26,539 bases of DNA from Saccoglossus kowalevskii (lineage: Eukaryota; Hemichordata; Enteropneusta; Harrimaniidae): assembly GCF_000003605.2 (NCBI RefSeq), contig NW_003146281.1, positions 206,195-232,733 on the forward strand, in the 5' to 3' direction. How positions within the stretch are numbered: the first letter of the stretch is position 1; every line of letters starts with the position of its first letter. A program made the translations under genes and the position numbers. Below are positions 22,739-26,539 of the stretch, piece after piece. The notes beneath the pieces are model-generated. The model was not told the DNA's origin, did no database searches, and saw only the letters and a program-made list of their open reading frames with translations.

Positions 22739-23406
22739 TGTCATGAATTTGTTTTCGCGTATCTGTTGACCGACTTAATTAGCTGATTATTAGCGAATTG
22801 CTGTGTTATGTCTGTCATCGTTTAGGCCTATTTGAAGTTTTGGACGGAATTTGGCTCAGTGATTTGGAACTAATTACGAGATAACCGTCGCTATTCTGAC
22901 TACGATTTCTGACAGTTGGTATTCGTAGTTATTAATGTAGTGAACGATTAATCAAAATATATGACGTATTCAGTACTTAGTGTGATTGGCTTTATGATTG
23001 AAGGTTACGCCCTAGAGTCTTTTTACTGCTTTGTAATTGGTTAGAGTTTTGAAAATGAATAAAGAGAGTTTGAGTTGGTTTTGGGAAGCACAGCACGATA
23101 GAGGCAGTCGAGTCCAGTCCTGGAGAGACTTGGGGCGAGTCTTGACATAGTCTTGGGCTAGTCTTGGGTCAGCCTTGCGATAGTCTTGGGAATCTTTTCC
23201 CCAGGGCGCTGTGTCTTATAGAGTGCTCGACTGATCGACTAAGACGAGAGCTGAAACGTATTTCGTTGTGTGTGTCTTATTTGACTGTAAAGTTAAAGTG
23301 ACTTTCCCGATCCCATACCTCAAGGGGACGCGATATAGAGACGAGACGAGATTCCCCCCCCCTGACACGTGTGGAGAACCCTAGAGAAGAAAAATTTACC
23401 CCTGAT
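22739..23406 (+). mobile_element. Solo-LTR-like insertion, 668 bp
   Basis: The insert interrupts copy B and is bounded by direct repeats AGTTC at 22734-22738 and 23407-23411, a 4-5 bp target-site duplication as LTR retrotransposons make. It starts TGTCATG and ends CCTGAT(A), close to the usual TG...CA ends. Internally it reads like an LTR: inverted CCAAT boxes near 22984 (GATTGGC) and 23037 (AATTGGTT), AATAAA at 23058-23063, then a 90-base stretch with repeated TAGTCTTGGG, and a GC-richer 3' part with a nine-C run at 23354-23362. No gag or pol is present, which fits a solo LTR left by recombination. Gypsy-like is possible but unproven. It could instead be another short non-autonomous element. 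Confidence 0.6.
23095..23192. repeat. Short internal repeats in the LTR-like insert
   Basis: AGTCTTGGG or close variants recur at short, irregular spacing (GAGTCTTGACATAGTCTTGG, CTAGTCTTGGGTCAGCCTTG, ATAGTCTTGGG), five times in about 60 bases. Such short repeats are common just downstream of LTR promoters, where they can bind factors, but this is inference. Confidence 0.55.
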
Positions 23407-23486
23407 AGTTCGGCCAAACCCTCAGGCTGGTGAAAGCCATGTTTGTTTTTATTATTAGAGGACGCTTACGCGCGTAATCATTCCAT

Positions 23487-24038
23487 ATATGAAATTCGCA
23501 TTTCCTTATATGGTACGGCACGCTATAACTTAGGGTGTTACGGTGACAGATATATAATAATATAATATACGTCGAGTAGGCATTGCAACGTATGTACATG
23601 TACGCGATTCTCTATCAATATGGCGAAAAAATCAACGAATTTGTCCGTAGCGGGCGCCCTTTGAGATTGGAATCAAGTGAATAAACTTGTCACTTGGTTT
23701 GGTATACAACGGACATCAACGAACACCCACAAACATCAACGAATAGTGTATATTAGGGGTGTTTCTTCAGAAATATTAATTAGCGGGCCGGGTTTTATTG
23801 TTTTTAACATAGCTGGTCGCTAGCCTGAGTGCTCAGTTATTTTTATAATCCAACTTTGTTTACTCTAATATCTGTACTTTTATCATATTAGATAATATAA
23901 AGTAATCGACAATGTAATTTTTAAACAAAAACAACGCAAATATTAGCATCGCTGACCAAATTAAACTTTAGAGCATATGGGATATTACAAAGCCAGGGAA
24001 AAATCAGGTTTCTGTACATCTAATCCAGACGGAATTGT
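23487..24038. other. AT-rich non-coding stretch
   Basis: I see no supportable gene. A 67-codon minus-strand frame at 23396-23599 overlaps the end of the foldback element and is unrecognised. GGGCGCCCT near 23653 is a small GC-rich palindrome. Confidence 0.4.
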
Positions 24039-24057
24039 TGACCACAAGAGGGCGCTA
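24039..24057 (+). promoter_or_regulatory. CTCF-like binding site
   Basis: TGACCACAAGAGGGCGCTA closely follows the bilaterian CTCF core, recalled as CCA(C/G)(C/T)AG(A/G)(G/T)GGC(A/G)(C/G), with one mismatch (A where C/T is usual). It is the best such match I noticed in the window. CTCF sites mark insulators and loop anchors in vertebrates; the role in this organism is unknown. Confidence 0.4.
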
Positions 24058-24473
24058 TACTGAAAGAGTTAAACATTTTTTTTTTCATTTTTGAAATCCT
24101 ACATGACGAGAATGTACGTGACCGATGACATTTTTTAATGAAATAACTAGTCTACACAACAATAATGGGGCAACACTCAGAATACCGTAGACCATCAGAA
24201 AGCGTTCAAAATAACATCTTTCTATTAACTTCAATCCAATATAGCTGCCGAATCTGTCGACCAATCAAAATTTAGATTGTTAGATTAAATCAGAGTTTGT
24301 CAGCACACATAATATTCTGCAATATGGCGTTCAGCGATGTTCACACACGGCCTAAAGGAAACATGGCAATGAGAAACGTTCATTCACGCAAACTCGAAGA
24401 TGACGGCTTTGACCATATAATACATGCCTAATCTCATGAAGAACAGACGCTCAAAATTTTTGTCAATTTGCAG

Positions 24474-24510
24474 GAAATCCAAGATGACAGCCAAATTAGA
24501 TATTTTTCTC
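24474..24510 (+). CDS. Very tentative 37-nt microexon
   Basis: A good acceptor-like tract (TTTTTGTCAATTTGCAG) ends at 24473 and a good donor (CTC|GTAAGA) starts at 24511. If the first base completes a codon, the rest reads KSKMTAKLDIFL and ends in phase 0. That would join in frame to the stronger candidate exon at 25233-25433. Splice-like signals are common in AT-rich DNA and the exon is tiny, so this is only a hypothesis. The 120-codon open frame around it (24424-24786) owes part of its length to a 9-bp repeat. Confidence 0.15.
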
Positions 24511-24526
24511 GTAAGAAGCTTTGGCC

Positions 24527-24625
24527 ATAGGTGCAATAGGTGCCATGGGAGCCATAAGTGCCATGGGTGTCGTGGGAGCCATGTTGCCATTGGTGTAGTG
24601 TGTCATAGATGCTACAGGTGCCACA
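24527..24625. repeat. 9-bp degenerate tandem repeat
   Basis: Starting ATAGGTGCA, ATAGGTGCC, ATGGGAGCC, ATAAGTGCC, ATGGGTGTC, GTGGGAGCC, the sequence keeps a 9-base rhythm for six units to 24580. It then decays through ATGTTGCCATTGGTG and similar to about 24625. Because 9 is a multiple of three, long open frames appear on both strands here, with histidine-, cysteine- or tryptophan-rich translations. I do not regard them as genes. Confidence 0.75.
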
Positions 24626-25232
24626 CGCTTAATTCCAAGTTGATTGGCAAAGCAATCATGAAAACCAAGGGCGCGAAATTGTTTGTCATTTTCAACGGAA
24701 ATGCAAAAAGGTTGTCAAATCTTCTGACTGGTCCGATTATTTTTTTTCTGCTGTCTGAAGTATTTCAAGAAAGGAGTGCAGTATAGCAAATTTCAAACGG
24801 ATCAGCTGACTGTGGCATTAGTATAAAACTACTTGTTTAGCGCAGCACGGTATGAGACGCCATCAACGATGGATTAAGAAAGAACATCATGTAAATCAAG
24901 ACCAAACAGTGACAACATTTTCTGTACAATAGACCATTTTCCGTTCACTGCGAGAATCACGCGTTATGCGTGAAATCGAACGTAAAAACAGGACAAACAA
25001 AGGTCATAGCGTCGTAGTCGCGTCAAACATCGCGTGGGATTCGACAAACGCGAAAGTATTTCGGGGACATTTCCATGCTTAATAATGTGCTGTCCACATT
25101 TGATGATAGGCAATTTCGATTAAGTAAGGGTATTCGGAAGCAATATTCCTCTGTCGAAGATCGGCCGGTCAATGTAAGCTACGAAATAAAGTAATTCTAG
25201 TTCAAAATCAAATCGTTCGATTTTTGCGGCAG
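24626..25232. other. Non-coding stretch before the candidate exon
   Basis: I see no gene here, though this would be intron if the microexon and exon calls are right. The last 20 bases (TTCGATTTTTGCGGCAG) give a usable, moderately pyrimidine-rich acceptor. The plus-strand frame of the next exon is open back to a TAA at 25125. Confidence 0.4.
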
Positions 25233-25433
25233 ACGTTCGACGCGCGTCTTTCATGCATCTCGCGAGATCTCGCAATTGTACGGAAAATCATCTCTTGTAT
25301 GAGAAGACTTTCAAATGTGGGTGACCTCCTATTACAGAGTGAGAAAAAACAAATGTCTGAACAAAACACAAGGCAGCGCTCAACGATTTTGTCGAGCCTT
25401 TTGGATGTCTTCCAGGAAATCTGGTCAGCAGAG
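25233..25433 (+). CDS. Candidate internal coding exon, unrecognised protein
   Basis: This 201-base segment is bounded by an acceptor-like ...TTTTTGCGGCAG and a donor GAG|GTAAAA, is open in phase 0 at both ends and encodes 67 residues. The codons and composition are less AT-rich than the surroundings. The translation looks like folded protein: a run of amphipathic helices including LAIVRKIISCMRRLSNVGD at about residues 13-31 and STILSSLLDVFQEIWSAE at the end, with a charged, glutamine-rich linker between (SEKKQMSEQNTRQR). I do not recognise the family; helical-repeat or coiled-coil proteins would fit. Overlapping minus-strand frames of 82 and 89 codons look less natural. No neighbouring exon is secure. 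Alternatives are a transposon relic or chance. Confidence 0.4.
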
Positions 25434-26033
25434 GTAAAATAATAGTACAGCAACATTCTATGAAAAATGTGACAAGAAAAATACTAATAACAGTAATACA
25501 GATATATATGACAGTTTCATAGTTGAAATATTTGCCACAGTAGGATGACAGATCCACAGAATGTTAAAATATCTGTCACAGTTTTATAGTATATTAACAC
25601 ATTTGTCGCAGTAGGCTGAGATTTTCACAGTCATTTTTCATATATGTCGCACAATATGGATATTTTTGACGGGTATTTTAATACACGTGTACCATTAATG
25701 GGGGGGGGGGGCAAGGGTTATTTTCGTTCAACGTAATTGCAATATTTTTTGTTCGTACTACGTAAATTGAAAAAATAAATTCCGTAATTCTGTAATCACA
25801 GGCTAAGACGTACAACGTAATCGATCAAACATTTTTTTCGTACACTATAAAAATGTGTCATTTTTCTCGGTACGTACAAGAATTTACATCCAAATAAAAA
25901 AATCGTAAAGAATAATCCAAGGAAATTACATTTTAGAAACTGTAAAACGACTAGATGACAAAATTCACTACAAAATTGAATGTCAAGACGTAAAAGGCTC
26001 TCTAACCGAATGAAGAGCATTACAAGGGTATTA
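25434..26033. other. Non-coding stretch with weak internal repetition
   Basis: From about 25460 to 25660 a phrase like ATTTGTCGCAGTA or ATATCTGTCACAGT recurs four or so times at irregular spacing, probably a very decayed repeat. A run of 12 G lies at 25700-25711. From 25740 on, GTAAAACG- and CGTAC-like words are frequent. A 101-codon minus-strand frame (25796-26101) is not recognised. Confidence 0.4.
25700..25711. repeat. Poly-G run of 12
   Basis: An uninterrupted run of 12 guanines stands out in strongly AT-rich DNA. Long G runs are unstable and hard to sequence, so the length may not be exact. Confidence 0.9.
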
Positions 26034-26043
26034 TGCGCATGCG
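26034..26043. promoter_or_regulatory. NRF1-like motif
   Basis: TGCGCATGCG fits the core of the NRF1 palindrome (recalled as YGCGCATGCGCR), lacking only the last C. NRF1 sites typically lie in CpG-rich promoters close to the start site. The 60 bases after this one are GC-richer than the surroundings and contain an ATG in good context (GCAATGG at 26061-26067). That frame is open for only 21 codons, so any gene would have to splice early. No TATA box is seen. A single motif is weak support. Confidence 0.3.
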
Positions 26044-26123
26044 TCTCTACACACGGCGCAGCAATGGTGGAGAATTTGAGCCGGAGAGCTCTTCGGACCA
26101 TTCAAATGTTTCTTTTTTTAACA

Positions 26124-26200
26124 CTGTAAACTGTAAAAACGTCTTTTTTTCCTTGTAAATTGTAAAACGCCCTTTTTATTTTCCGTAAAACCGTACCAGC
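26124..26200. repeat. Degenerate GTAAA repeat
   Basis: CTGTAAACTGTAAAAACGTC at 26124-26143, TTGTAAATTGTAAAACGCCC at about 26153-26172 and CCGTAAAACCGTACC at about 26184-26198 are three decayed versions of one phrase at roughly 30-base spacing, each of the first two followed by a T run. It sits directly before the terminal minisatellite. Confidence 0.5.
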
Positions 26201-26220
26201 TACCCCCCTTGCCTCCCCTC

Positions 26221-26539
26221 TATATACCCTCACGTGTACATATACACCCTCACGTGTAGCTATATACCCTCACGTGTAGCTATACACCCTCACGTGTAGC
26301 TATATACCCTCACGTGTAGCTATATACCATCACATGTAGCTATATACCCTCACGTGTAGCTATATACCCTCACGTGTACCTATATACCCTCACGTGTAGC
26401 TATATACTCTCACATGTAGCTATATACACTAACGTGTAGCTATATATCCTCACGTGTAGCTATATACCATCACGTGTAGCAATATACCATCACGTGTACC
26501 TATATACCCTCACGTGTAGCTATATACTCTCACGTGTAG
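26221..26539. repeat. 20-bp E-box minisatellite, 16 units, open-ended
   Basis: Sixteen units of TATATACCCTCACGTGTAGC follow in strict 20-base register, the last cut by the window end at 19 bases. Thirteen of 16 carry CACGTG; two have CACATG and one AACGTG. Variation is concentrated at CCC/CCA/CTC and in the last three bases (AGC, ACC, ACA). The array continues beyond the window, so total length is unknown. Confidence 0.97.

Larger units (their letters stand above)
22561..23486 (-). mobile_element. Foldback/MITE-like element, copy B, split by an LTR-like insert
   Basis: On the minus strand this matches copy A at 8783-9062 in two pieces: 23408-23486 (TTACGCGCGTAAT block) and 22561-22738 (hairpin end). 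The hairpin is strong: AGGTTATTACGAG at 22575-22587 pairs exactly with 22629-22641, and just outside TGTATAATAATA at 22556-22567 pairs exactly with 22642-22653. The two pieces are separated by 22739-23407, which copy A lacks. There is no coding sequence, and the transposase source and superfamily are unknown. Confidence 0.7.

Noticed and set aside
23206-23220. CCCAGGGCGCTGTG as a second CTCF site
   Set aside because: It is one base short in the core spacing relative to the consensus and lies inside the LTR-like element.
24384-24786. 120-codon plus-strand and 68-codon minus-strand frames rich in His, Cys or Trp, superficially zinc-finger-like
   Set aside because: The CH spacing comes from a 9-bp tandem repeat and does not fit a C2H2 or other finger pattern.
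25796-26101. 101-codon minus-strand frame with hydrophobic stretches
   Set aside because: Hydrophobic runs follow from A-rich plus-strand DNA; no domain and no splice support.

Overview
The window looks like non-coding, AT-rich DNA from an animal nuclear genome, most likely a marine or other invertebrate. I cannot name the species. The reasons: no stretch has bacterial-style packed genes, ribosome binding sites or operons; the longest open frames (up to 150 codons) look random or are produced by repeats; microsatellites and minisatellites abound; there are short non-autonomous transposons with target-site duplications; and there are splice-like and metazoan promoter-like signals (CCAAT/TATA pair, CTCF-like and NRF1-like motifs). 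No rRNA, tRNA or CRISPR array is seen. Layout by region. 1-4.5 kb: unique AT-rich DNA with a 10-bp tandem repeat (1671-1730), a cluster of CTGGGTTT-type repeats ending in an inverted copy (1843-2013), an (AT)n tract (3704-3733), a degenerate 34-bp repeat (3857-4165) and a 39-bp tandem repeat (4397-4490). 4.5-8.5 kb: mostly featureless. 8.5-9.1 kb: a 128-bp inverted-repeat segment (8532-8659) and one copy of a foldback element (8783-9062). 9.5-10.6 kb: a 30-bp minisatellite with a 119-bp higher-order repeat in its distal third. 11.4-12.75 kb: a 35-bp minisatellite interrupted by a 442-bp terminal-inverted-repeat element with an 8-bp target duplication. 12.75-17.3 kb: mostly unique DNA with a two-copy CACGTG repeat (14310-14371) and a 79-bp hairpin (16786-16864). 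17.3-18.2 kb: a 21-bp minisatellite and a long (TTTTA)n tract. 18.2-22.5 kb: unique DNA with one plausible core promoter (20980-21010). 22.56-23.49 kb: a second, inverted copy of the foldback family, split by a 668-bp solo-LTR-like insertion. 23.5-26.5 kb: a CTCF-like site, a 9-bp repeat, one good candidate protein-coding exon (25233-25433, + strand), an NRF1-like/ATG segment (26034-26129), and a 20-bp minisatellite carrying a CACGTG E-box in almost every unit, running off the window end. The clearest biology is mobile-element history. The copy at 8.8 kb gives the empty-site sequence for the LTR insertion at 22.7 kb, and the 442-bp element sits inside a minisatellite unit whose two halves can be rejoined. 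No multi-gene system is visible. The only candidate coding sequence is one exon of an unrecognised protein, perhaps preceded by a 37-nt microexon.
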